Below, piece after piece: positions 25,802-37,700 of a DNA stretch of 64,000 bases. The DNA is from Schoenoplectus triqueter. Taxonomy: Eukaryota; Streptophyta; Magnoliopsida; Poales; Cyperaceae. Both the position numbers and the translations under genes were made by a program. The stretch is from NCBI GenBank assembly GCA_964058805.1, contig CAXKVV010000246.1, positions 1 to 64,000 of the forward strand. The letters run 5' to 3'. Numbering within the stretch: position 1 is the stretch's first letter; each line of letters starts with the position of its first letter. The notes beneath the pieces are model-generated. The model made no database searches. It was not told the origin of the DNA and saw only the letters and a list, made by a program, of their open reading frames with translations.

Positions 25802-26607
25802 CTGCATCAAAAAATTAAGATATTAATTAGAATAACTTTCAGTTCTCAGAAGTCAGTATCCCCTTGAATATTTAAAGTGGAATTCTATTCTTTAGAGAAA
25901 GAAAAAGAGGGATGACTTTGTAATTTTTCTTAATTTTATGCAATAAACATATACAGACTTTTTCGCTCTTGTCCAAGCCCCAGGCACATTACAGACATTT
26001 TTTTCCTTGAAAATGCAGACTAGAGATGCTTTTTAATTATACCAACGAACAAAAAGAAGTAAAATTTTGTGAAATATTTTTTTTTTCAATTTTGAACCGG
26101 TCTTTAGTCTAATAACAAAAACAATGTTTTTTGTGTGAGAATTGTGGGTTTGAAATTAACCCGGATTTTTAAGTGGCTTAGAATTTCATCTGCATCTCAA
26201 AAACAAAATTGTCATGGATAGGAATGAAATATTCTTAACAGTGTAAAAGACTAAAAGTTGAATATTCTTGAATTGAACTTCAAAAGGTTAATAACAAATA
26301 ATACAATATTTTGACGGATATGAATGAAACATAACAAATGAATCAGTGGTGGGTGATAACAACCAGGTATATATCTGAAACTTTCCATAAATATAAACAA
26401 TTAAAGCAGAAGGTTTGCATAGTCTTAAATATAGAGCAGAACTAGCAATTCCATAAGCCATTTTATTTCTTCGAATTTAGAACACAACTAGGAATCCCAT
26501 ACAAACCCAGCAAAAAGTTGAAGTTTAAATCAAAGTAACAGTCTGATTGTTTTTAATCTTTAAAGGAAACAACTCAAACGGGTGAAACTTACAAAAGGTC
26601 AAGTTAC

Positions 26608-26715
26608 CAATGTCCTAGTCGTACATGTTCTATTCGAATGCATGCGAATGCGAACTGACAAGGCAGCACGCTTGAGAGGAACTATGAGGCCCTTGTGCCA
26701 CCTTTGACTAAAATT
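26608..26715 (-). CDS. Possible internal exon of an unrecognised gene
   Basis: A minus-strand acceptor (ATATTTCAG) precedes 26715 and a donor (ACATTG|GTAAC) follows 26608. The 36 codons between are open and include QRWHKGLIVPLKRAALSVRI. This faintly resembles the W-x-K-x2-V-x-P-x-KRA pattern of the small gene at 43551-43635, which may be coincidence. No start codon lies in frame upstream. Confidence 0.25.
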
Positions 26716-27829
26716 CTGAAATATTCCTCTCTGTGCATGATTTAATTTGCTTCAAACTGTTCTTCGATTAATTAATTGGGTGTATATATAGTGGCAAGAG
26801 TTCTAATTTTTCAACTCTCACTCACTCTCTATATATAGAGCTTAAGGTTGGCCTTTCATTCACTTTCCTATTATAGATAGTACATGTTGTGCATTTTAAT
26901 CCAGCAATATACTGTTTTCTTTTTTCTTAATCTTTTTGAGTCGGATTTTGCTTTGAAAGTTAGATTTCTGATGCTAGAGTTCCTCTGAAAGAATTTAACA
27001 CTTAGGCAACAGGTGTCTTTGAGGGCCAAATTTAAAAATTCAAAACTTCGATCATCCCTCGAAACCAGAAAATTGAATTTCAATTATAAGCGTAAGGAAA
27101 CTGGAAAGCAAAGTATGAATTTGATAATTATATTCAAGAGTAATTCTGTACATATAAAGGAGAGAGAATCCAAAAATAGTAAACTAAGTAATTAGAGATG
27201 GCCTTGTTGGAGGTTTTAGTAAGAGTTAGCTAGCTCATCAGGCAGCGCATATACAAAGCTCTGACCCTATTCCTATATACATTTCTAATTTGCAGCTATT
27301 TCCTTTAACAAGCAGTATATGTGCACATCTATGCAGATGTGGATATGTATAAACTAAAGCTTCAAAAAGTATGAATACCACTGGTAATCAAGATTGATAT
27401 GACTATTATACTTGTAATAGAAACCCACATGTTTCCAGATTGGTTTGATAACGCAGTACAGATCTCCAAGTAATTAACTGCTTTTATTATGGCTCCAGCA
27501 TAAAAATCCAAATCATATAACAGGAAAGCATTTGAACTGTGGGATTGTTTCCGGCATTTTTGATGAATGGGAAGATTGTGCAGATATTATGCAAACACAA
27601 TAATACTGGATTGTCATAAACATACTATTTCCGCTCTTTTGTGTTTTGCCTCTCTTTTTTCTGCTAAACTTTGTTGGGTTCTTAATTTATGAGGAGGGGC
27701 AGTATTTAATTATGTGTACGGGTAAAATTTCTGACAGTACATGCTTTGGCCTGATACTAGATTAAAACAGAACATTGCCAGATTAAAATGCACAGCAAAA
27801 TATGATTGCGCAAATGGTATGCAAACTCA

Positions 27830-27897
27830 GTAGTGGCCCGTTTGGGTCAGGCTTGGGTCAAAGAATTTTGACCTGGTTACAATTGGATTGGATTAAA

Positions 27898-27941
<44 letters not shown>

Positions 27942-27985
27942 CCCGGGTCAAACCCAGCCAGATCCATTAACACCCTCACAGCAAC
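27830..27985. repeat. (AAT)n microsatellite inside a GGGTCA-rich repeat
   Basis: About 14 AAT units occupy 27898-27939. They are flanked by GGGTCAGGCTTGGGTCA on the left and GACCCGGGTCAAACCCAG on the right, ending near TTAACACCCTCA. The flanks look like a decayed hAT-type MITE expanded by the microsatellite. No matching target duplication was found. Confidence 0.55.
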
Positions 27986-28025
27986 CACATCTAATATTTA
28001 AAGATAATAGACAGAAAGCACTTAC

Positions 28026-28103
28026 CAATGCAGTTTTCAGATGATTACATGCTTCTCCCACTGACTGATACCTTCTCCAATTCTGAGCTTCTGTTTGTTC
28101 CAT
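28026..28103 (-). CDS. Possible first exon of an unrecognised gene
   Basis: Minus-strand ATG at 28103-28101 opens MEQTEAQNWRRYQSVGEACN followed by HLKTAL, then a strong donor (GCATTG|GTAAGTGC) at 28026/28025. The frame is also open upstream to about 28190 with basic, Ser-rich residues, so the true start or an organelle-targeting region could lie further 5'. A pyrimidine-rich leader sits near 28200. The protein family is not recognised. Confidence 0.35.
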
Positions 28104-29519
28104 GAACTCCCCTCTCCTCCTGGCAACTACCAGAAACCCTGGCCTAGTTAACACTTTTGCTGAGATGGATCGTTTGCTCGTGAACGCCACAGCTCCACTC
28201 AGCTTTCTCTTCTCTTCTCAACCCACTTATTAATCATGAAATTAATTTCATGTAGCATATAGATGAAGTCCGTCACTTTCCCTACTGGATTGGGCTGCAT
28301 GCGACAAATCAAATTGAATATATGTGTGTGGGTATTGGGTTGCGCCAAAATCCCATTTCTTGTCAGATTGAAATCGTATAACAATTGAATAAATAAACTT
28401 TCGTTTCTTGGTCAATGGAACAATTGATCGATGTATATTTGAAAGAGAGAAAGTTAGAAACATATATAAATTTTATATGTTGGAAGTGGGGAGGTTCAAA
28501 ACATTTTTAATAAAATTTAAGTTTAAAATTCATACTTTCAATAATTATTACAAAATCTCAATGCAAAATCAACAATTTAAAAATTTAAATAATTTTTTTG
28601 GTTCAAAATGCTTTGCACCTCCCCCACTTCTAAATTGGAAGGGAGAACTATAACTGTGTTTCTTGTCGCTTGTAAAATATTCAATGAAAATTCACTCCTT
28701 CTGCCCAGTAATCTCAAACTCATGAGCTATTAATTAAGCTTTGGTATGTTGTCGCTGCTTCAGTATATGCATCAAATTTCATGAATATAATATATTTATA
28801 TCTTACTAAACATGTTAAACATTCTTCTTTTTCCGGGATCACAGATATTAATTAGTCTAGACTCTGGAGTTACCACACCTCAAACTTACTATCCACATTT
28901 CCTTTTGTAAAAAACAAGAAAGGAAATTAAAATGCAATGAAGAAGATCATAAAATTATTTTTATAGCTCTCTTTCCTTTCTTGTCATTTGGGCCAGTTTC
29001 ATTGCATCTAATGGATAGTATCACCAACCCACCAGTCTGGGATTCCTCCAATTAAGCGAAAATGCACCCAAATTTAACCTATGGTCATTTAGAAACATGC
29101 AAAAAAACACCTTTCTTTAAAATTAATTGAGAAAATCTTTTATTCCCCATACCCACCTGGATAATTCTCACGTTATCAGCGCTCATTTCTTTAATTAAAC
29201 ACTTATCAATTGATCCCGACATCCCATATATATAGTTTATTCAATATAGTATTTTTTTCCCTTAATTAGATCTGACATCTAGCGATTTCTTTTTGAATTT
29301 TCTATTTCTTAGAACTTATGATATTGAAATGTGTTTCAGATATTATAATTTTGAAGTTGAACATATGATTAGAATGTTATGATATTGAATATATTATTAG
29401 ACTGATAAAATTATATAAAGATATATTTAAAGTGTACTTGATATTTTATGAGAAAATATTATTTTGTGAAGTTTAATTTTATTTTACGTGTTATTCAATA
29501 AATAATTGAAAAAAATCAC
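28104..29519. other. Intergenic, possible promoter region
   Basis: AT-rich DNA upstream of the possible minus-strand first exon. Short frames on both strands lack features. No repeat with definable ends was seen. Confidence 0.35.
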
Positions 29520-29935
29520 ATACTCCAGATAATCACATATAAATAATATTTAAATATCCATAACACATATCTAAATATCTAAATATCTAAATAAAAAATC
29601 TAAATACCTAGATATTATATTTAAATACTCATAACACATATCTAAATACCCATAACACATCTCTAAATACCTAAATAAGAAATCTAAATACCTAGATATT
29701 ATACTTAAATATCCATAACACATATCTAAATACCCAAAACACATATTTAAATACTTAAATAAGAATTTTAAATATCTAGATATTATACTTAAATACTCAT
29801 AACACATATATAAATACTCATAATAAATATCTAAATACCCAGAACACATCTCTAAATATCTAAATAAAAATATAAATACCTACATATTATACTTAAATAT
29901 CCAGAACACATATCTCAATAACTAACATAAATAAA
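29520..29935. repeat. AT-rich minisatellite, unit about 84-105 bp
   Basis: Four to five degenerate units share CTAAATACCTAGATATTATA, then CTTAAATA, ATAACACATATCTAAATACCC and TAAATAAGAA. Each unit holds a shorter internal repeat of about 21 bp (AACACATATCTAAATACC). The minus-strand 92-codon frame rich in Tyr/Leu/Ser is a by-product of the repeat. Confidence 0.85.
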
Positions 29936-30404
29936 TCACATTATATAAAAATAAAAATCTAAATACCTATAAACTTTTTTTAAATACTATATATATATAT
30001 ATATATATACCTAAACAATATGATTACATACAATACGGGCTTGACGTTTTAAAAATTGTCACATGGGCTTTGTGCATATGGTTTTTACTCGACGGAGGAA
30101 TAATCACTTGCGCGTTAAAAAGGAAAGTTTGTTAAGTGCAATTGAGCGAAACTTTTCGAAAATAAAAAGTCATTTGTGAGGAGATTTTTTTTAAGAGATT
30201 AACGCTGGATACTGTTAGTTGTGCCTAATTAATTACCACTTTTAGCTTTTAATTTATTCTTCTCAATTTTATTATATATTTTTATCATAATTCATAAGTA
30301 AATTATAAAGACATTTGCTCGTCTCTAAAGACATTAAATGTGATGATGTTAGATTTTGATTACAAGGACTTATGACACTCACCACAAAAATACGAGGGCA
30401 TATA
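29936..30404. other. Intergenic, no gene seen
   Basis: Unique AT-rich sequence with an (AT)n run near 29988-30010. No gene or repeat with readable ends was found. Confidence 0.4.
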
Positions 30405-30733
30405 TATATAGAGAAGGGATCGGTTGACAATGGGTTATTTTGACAATAGATCTTTAAATAAATATAATCTTAAAAATGATTTTTTTTATAGATGTGTTCT
30501 TCTACATTTAGATTGATGGTCATTCAATTTCATTATCGTTTGATAGTCCATTAAAGACCATCAAATTTTCATGTAATTTGCAAAGATTTCAATTTAACGG
30601 TTTTTGATGGACTATCAAACGATAATGAAATTTGAATGCCATCAATATAAAGGTAGAATGACATATTTATAAAAAAAATTCATTTTTTAAATTTTTTTAT
30701 AATTATTTAGAAGTTCATTGTCAATGGATCCCA

Positions 30734-30735
<2 letters not shown>
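30405..30735. mobile_element. Inverted-repeat MITE, family B, copy 1
   Basis: The ends are GGGATCGGTTGACAATGG on the left and CATTGTCAATGGATCCC on the right. Long inner arms contain ATTTCATTATCGTTTGATAG (about 30518) and its reverse complement CTATCAAACGATAATGAAAT (about 30612). The same arrangement recurs near 50.5 kb and, decayed, near 59.1 kb. There is no coding capacity. Confidence 0.75.
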
Positions 30736-30737
<2 letters not shown>

Positions 30738-30814
<77 letters not shown>

Positions 30815-31243
30815 TGGAGATAGCGTGAGCTTAAGCTCACGGAGGCCTTCCGTGAGCTTAACTCAAAAAACATATTAAATCATCTCAAAATATTAATTTA
30901 TCATTCTCATTAAATTCTTTATATGAAAATCTCATGGGATGCAAAAATTTGGAGCGTTTTGAGCTTTTTAAGTCATCGTTTTTAATTTTTGAAAATCAGC
31001 TATAAAAATAATAATAATATATTCAATACTTGAACATCATTTTAAAAAATTAAAAATGGTGACTTAAAAAGCTCAAAACTCTCCAAATTTTTGCATCCCA
31101 TGAGATTTTCATATAAAGAATTTAATGAGAATGATAAATTAAAATTTTGAGATGATTTAATATATTTTTTGAGTTAAACTCACGGAAGACCTCCGTGAGT
31201 TTAAGCTCATGGTATCTCCACTCTCTCTCTCTCTATATATATA
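30738..31243. mobile_element. Inverted-repeat MITE, family A, copy 2 (best preserved)
   Basis: A nearly full palindrome. The left end reads (TA)n(GA)n GTGGAGATAGCGTGAGC and the right end is its inverse, GCTCATGGTATCTCCAC(TC)n(TA)n. CTCACGGAGG/CCTCCGTGAG blocks lie inside the termini. The inner arms carry CATGGGATGCAAAAATTTGG and its reverse complement. Because the microsatellites are part of the inverted ends, they are included in the span. No transposase is present. Confidence 0.75.
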
Positions 31244-31721
31244 TAATTTCTTTAAGATAAACCTCAATTGCAAATAATACTCACAATTTTACATTATAAA
31301 AAGTTCTGATTAAAAATATTCACAGGGAGATTTGTCTTTGTTTTTGGAGTGCTAAGAATATTTCTCATTTATTTTTCTTTCAACGGTAACTTCTTCAAGG
31401 ATGAAGAACAACATACTTTTTCATTTGGCAGGTGATGATTCTTAGAAAAGTTAGGAACTGCCCCCAAAAAAGAGAGGCCGAGATTTGCTTGAAAGTATTT
31501 AAAGAAGAGCATGATTGGCCCATAAATATCCCATTATAAAGTTCCCATTATATACATACATTGAACGTTGTTGCTTTGATTGTAGGAGCACATACAAAAT
31601 CATTGCCTTCTAAACATTCTCTTTTCTTCTCTTTTTTCTTTCTTTTTTTGTGCTACTATTTACCTCTGATTCAATTATTAACATGATTTTCTTGATTAGA
31701 TCAGTCAATCCAAGTCGGTAG
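31244..31721. other. Region just downstream of the giant-intron gene
   Basis: It holds the presumed 3' UTR of the minus-strand gene that ends at 31722, and possibly a missing third exon, which was looked for and not found. T-rich tracts lie near 31620-31660. Confidence 0.35.
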
Positions 31722-34700
31722 TCAACGAATGGTACGCCTATGGGAGCCGGGTGTTTGTACCTCCATCTCTAATCTCAGAATTTCCCACAATACTTGCACA
31801 TCCTTGTATTCGCATGTTTGCACATCATCATATAGCTTCATGATTCCATTGTCTAATAAGTTAGAATAAGGAGAAATAAGTAATTAATTTGTATTGCTCT
31901 CAACAAAATAAAATAAGAAGGATCATCCATATGAAAAATGATGAAAATTTAGATATAATTTATCTTTTATCAAACTACACAAAAATTACAACAGCTTATA
32001 TTTAATGATCTGGGATAAAATATCAAAATTACTAAATTGCATTAAGTTGGTTCAACGATCAATCGATTCAATCCATAAGTCCAACAACAGCTTTACAATT
32101 TCTTTTTGGGAATCTTAAAATCAATTAATAAATGTGTAGTTCATACTGTCAATTTAAGCATTGCCAAGGAATCCCAACCAAAAAAAAGAAGAAGAAAGAA
32201 TATATGATATAATAGTAATACAAAGTTTTAAAAGAATTTTTACAGAAGCATATTTTGTTGGGGCTTAGTTAATTGAGTTGGAAATATCAAGATATCAATC
32301 CTGCTGCTTTTGATCACCTTTTGTTTTATATTTCTGTTCTCTGTTATTACATTTTTTTTCTCTTTCTTTGAGCATGGACTGTTGGAAAATAAGTTTGGAA
32401 AAGGTCCAAATTTTCTCTAGGAATTATTTTCTTTACGTATCAAATATATAATCATTTTCTTTGATTAATGTTAGCATTCTTGAGCCATATATATAATATA
32501 TGTACATGTATTAGCTGCCTATTAACTCTATAACATGTTGCTGTGTATCACACTATTCACTAATAATTTGTCCTTTTTTTTCTTTTTTCTTTTTTGCTTT
32601 TGACCCGTTCCAGATTCTCCCACTAAGCTAACCCAATAATATGTAAAAATTAAATTTGGATTATAGTAACCGTTAGTTACATTGTTATATATAGCCCAAT
32701 GTCATTGTGACAATAATACAGATCGAGTAGAACAAATCTGATACAATACTCATTCCGAGGCACGGAAAATTAAAATGTATAGTTCATTTGGATTGTCTAT
32801 ATAAAAGAATCACTTTCGATTTTTTTTTCTGTTATACTCCAAATATTATATCAATATGTTCTTCCGGATACTATGAAGCTATCATCATTAGTCTATATTT
32901 TGATGACAATCCCAAAGTCTTTACATACGCTTAAAAACAATAAAATATCATAATCCAGATAACAAAATTCTAATTTGATTTATTTTATTTACAGTCATCA
33001 GAAAATTTCTCTCACTAGTTCTAACTTCTAACGTGGATTTCCATAATCAGTCCAAAATGAAATATTTTTAAATAGGCTTTGCTGACCGTTTCAAATTCAA
33101 TCATTGAACTAAAGTATATAGAATTATAGATGGAGCTCTGCTTTTTACATATCAATCGAAAGGTCTAATCAAAATAAAAGATGTTGATTGAACCATTGAA
33201 AGAGCCCATGATAGGCACTATCATTAAGGGTTGAATAGGAGTTATCAAGGATCTTAAAAGAATCGAATAATAACTAGGTTTGATAAGGACCTACGAGAAG
33301 GTTGTATAGGACCGAGTTTGATAAGAATTTTGAAAGGATTAGATTCAAAGAATTTGATTTCTTAGAGGTAAATCTGATTCTTATCGAGTCTTCGGATTTA
33401 AGGGATTAAATAAGAGTTGGTTTGGAAGAGAGTTTGTTATTTTTTATTTTTTTTAATATTTCAATTATGGTTAAAATATAAGACAAAATATTAAAAAATA
33501 AAGCAAAATTTATAACTATAAATGTCAAAAGAAATATATTTTTTGTGTTTTGTTATTTTTTTAATATTTTCTATTTTTTTTAAATTTGAAATATAATTAA
33601 AATATAAAGGCTTGATAAGACTGAATCGGGTTTGGAAAGGACCGAATTTGAACATTGAAAAAGACTCATTTTTTTAAGATTAAATCCGACTATTATGAAA
33701 TTCGAACCTTAGAAAAGAAAAAAACCGAGTCAGATTTAAAAGAGATGAGTAAGGATCGATTTTTTTAAAGAAAAAGAGCTGAGTTGGATTTGAAAGAGAT
33801 GAGTAAGGACCGAATTATTTTAGCACGCCCTTATGGCTATATCCCAACTCAGTGACAAGCGAACATTATGGACAAACGATCGGATCTAAGTGCCACGTTG
33901 GCAAGCAGGAGCACGACCACAATCGATCTCTCCAATTAAACTATTTAACTTAATGCATATTGTCTTCATTGCACGCCTTCGAAAGCCATATGCATTATTA
34001 CACCAACTATATATAGTAATTTGGGCCCACTATTAAACCAATTTATCTATATATAGTAATTTGGGCCAACAATGCGGACTTAGATCCACGTGTTGACTTT
34101 AATTGGGCCCAACTTCTAATGCCTTAAATGTCGGCACAGATGTATATTGTATAATTATCCTTTTTCACATGTGCAATAACCTTGTAACAGTAAATTTGAT
34201 ATAGCGTAAAGTCATTATGTACTTAAATTTATTATGATGATTGATAAGTGTAACTTAAATTCTATCCAATCGTTTTCAAACAATGAATTAAATTGATGAA
34301 TCGAAACTGCTCAAACTGGTTATTTAATAACTATACATTAATATTAATATTTCTAATTTATAACTGTAGAATTCTAGTACAGAATCAAACCATAAAAAAA
34401 TAATGGGTTGCAAAATATTTTAGTCCACTCATTTTTGTTCATTACTTTTCATAATTTTACACTAAATAAAATTAACTTGCGATCACTCATGATTTATGAA
34501 GCAGATTGATTTTAACTATTTAGATTTATCATCTAAAAATAACCAAATAAAAATTTGAATTAATCTTATCAATTAATTATATCAGTAAATTTAAAAATAT
34601 ACCCTCCTATTATGAGATATATGTAAAGAAATTATAAAAAGTTTGGTACTTCGTTATTGAGGCATCACATACCGCCACACACAATCTGCTTAATTAACTA

Positions 34701-37700
34701 GTAATTAGTTAGACTGTTATAATTATAGATAGATTAGTTAGTTTAGTTATAGGACAAGCTGTAATAGCATTTCTATAATAGAATAAGATGAAAACAATTT
34801 ACAAACAAATTATCTTTCTCTGTCTTAATCTTTACATGATATCAGTCTCAAGATTAGTCAATAATGTCTTCAACTCCAGACCTTGTCTCCACTGACACCG
34901 CCACCACCCCCAATTCTACCGACACCACCACCTTCTCTAGCATCGATCCAACTATCTCTCTAACCCTTCTAGTGAATATCAAGCTTAACGAATCAATTTT
35001 TTTGACATGAAAATCGCAAATTCTACTATTAATCTACGGATATGATCTTTCTAAGTTTCTTGAATCATCTTCACTAGATAAAACTCGTCATACTTCTTCT
35101 GGTCAGATCGAACTCAACCCTTCTTATCTTTCTTGACGTCGACAAGATCAAATCTTGCTAGGATGGCTTCGCTCCTCCCTAACCGAACCTCTTCTAGCTC
35201 AAGTAATTTTCAGTGCCTCAGCAAAGGACTTTTGGATAGCTCTCGAAGATTATTTTTCTTCTACTTCTCGTGCTTGACTCAACGATCTGAAGCGATAGAT
35301 TCAGACAACTCAAAAAGACAATCTCTCTTGCTCTGGGTATATTTTCACCTCAGGCATGTCGCTGATGAACTGGCCTTCATCGGTTCTCCCATTCCCGAAG
35401 AGGATCTTGTCACAACTATAATTAATGGTCTCGGGACAGAATACAACTCGATTGTCGCTGCTCTCGCCACTGCCAGATGTCATGGTGTCTTCTCCTTCTC
35501 CGATCTTCGAGGTCTTCTTCTCAGCCACAAAGCCTTGCTCAAAACACAAACTATCTCGATCTCGACAACCTTTTACACGAGGAGAGGAGACAGGTCTCAA
35601 TATCGACAATCTTCTTATTCACATCCCCCTTCTCAGCTTCGGCCTAGGGAATCTACATTTGATTTTTTTTATTCTTCCACCAAGCCGCCTACTAGATCTT
35701 TTTTGGGCTATATTTCCACACCGAATGGGTCTTTCCTCGGATCTAATACTTCACATTCAGCTCTGACTCTCAGCCTATTTGCCAGATTTGTTCAAAAATT
35801 AGTCATAGTGCCAAATTATGCTTTAGGAGATATGATAAGGATAATGAATGGAAACTAAACCCAAGGTTTAAAGCATATAATGTGCAAGTTCTCCCTCAAA
35901 ACAATGACTTAACAAATTAGGTTATTGACTCGGGTGCCAATAATCATGTTATAAGTGATTTTAATAATATTTTCTCTTTTTTTGTCTATAATGGTCCCGA
36001 TAAACTTTAAATAGACAATGATATTGGTCTCTCCATCTCTCATATTAGTTCAAGTTCATTTTCAACATCAAATCACTCTATTCATCTAACTAATATGCTT
36101 CATGTACCCAAATTCTCTAATAATCTTATAAGTCTATCACAATTACTTCATGATAATCCATCTCTTTCTATTAACTTTTATCTTCTTCTTTTTTTGTACA
36201 ATTAAGGACCTCCACATTAAGATCACTCTTCTTTAAATATCTAGCTCTAATGGTCTTTATTCTTTTAAGATTTTTCTTCTCAAGTTTTTCTTGGTACTTG
36301 TACCAACTATTATTATTTGGCATGCAAGACTTGACCATCATTCCAACAACACTACAATAAAAATTATACACTCTTATAGTTTATCTTGTATTAGAGATAA
36401 TCTTTCTTGTCATGATTGTATACAAGCTAAACCTCGTGTTTTGCCTTTTTCTTCTTCTTTTTCTTCATTTTCTTTCTTTCCCTTATAATTAGTGCACTCT
36501 GATGTATGAGGATCATCCCCTATTATATCTTCTCATGGATATAGATATTATATTAACTTTTTTATGACTATTTTCATTTTACTTGAATTTATTTTATGAA
36601 ACACAAAAGTAAAGTTTGTGACATATTCTCTCTTTTTAAATCTCAAGTAGAAAACCTTCTAAACACAACTATTAAAACTTTACGAACCGATGGAGAAACC
36701 GAATATAAGCCTATAACTACCAAATTCTCACATCTTGTTCATCAAAGTACATGCCTCTATACTCCCCAACAAAAAGAAGTAGCTGAACGAAAACATAAAC
36801 ACATAGTTGAGCTCTCTCTTGTTACTATGTCTCATACATCCATGCCTCAAAAATATTGAGACGAAATATTTTCGAGTATAATATTTCTTATCAATAGCCT
36901 ACCTTCTCAAGACCTCATTCCCTACAAAACTTTGTTCCACAAAGAACCCGACTATAATATGCTATGTGTCTTAGGGTGTCTTTGTTTTCCTTTAACCCAC
37001 CCACATAACAAACACAATTAGATTTACGATAACAACCTTATGTTTTCATTGGCTATGACATCTCTCAAAAAGGTTATAAGTATTTACATCTCCCCTCAAA
37101 TAAAATCTTTATATCTAGGAATGTACAATTTGATGAACTAACATTTCCATTCAAGGACTTTTTTATTGCAAATCAGGGGACAACAAATGTGTTGCCCTCA
37201 TTTAACTTCCTACAACTTGACCTTCTTCAGCCTACATCAGCACCAGGCTCGCTTCATTCCTCCAACAATACTATTTCGACTTCTCCCTCAGCTTCATTCA
37301 ATTCGGACGACCATCTTCCTGCTTCATCATTGCCATCTGATCACCCAGCCCAACAAGTTCTTGAACAAGGCTCTATTGTTTCGGCCACATTCCTCGACAT
37401 TTTACCCTCTCTCATCTTATCTGATCCACCTGTCTCTAACGATCGGCATACTACATCTTCTTCGCCTCCACCAGACCACCACTTCTCTCTACCAACCACA
37501 CACTATTTTAATCGACCTCAGCCTTCATCTCTCTCATTGCTCTCTCATTCTCTTAACTCTCACCCAATGACTATCAGATCCAAAGATAACACCCGTACAG
37601 AAAAATCATTTGCAGACTTTGTTGCTCACCTTACAACCACCAAAACCGACCCTGTCACCTTTCTTCAGGCCAAAAAATCACCTCATTGGCGTGAGGCCAT

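Noticed and set aside
29571..29849. 92-codon minus-strand Tyr/Leu-rich frame that looks like a repeat protein
   Set aside because: The periodicity is that of the AT-rich minisatellite itself, so the peptide repeat is a by-product.
33225..33845. hAT element with TAAGGG..CCCTTA ends
   Set aside because: Flanking 8-mers do not match and the inverted ends are only 6-7 bp, so it is kept only as a degenerate repeat.
37166..37570. 134-codon frame overlapping the copia pol region in another frame
   Set aside because: Shadow of the degenerate pol linker between integrase and reverse transcriptase; the sense frame carries the copia motifs.
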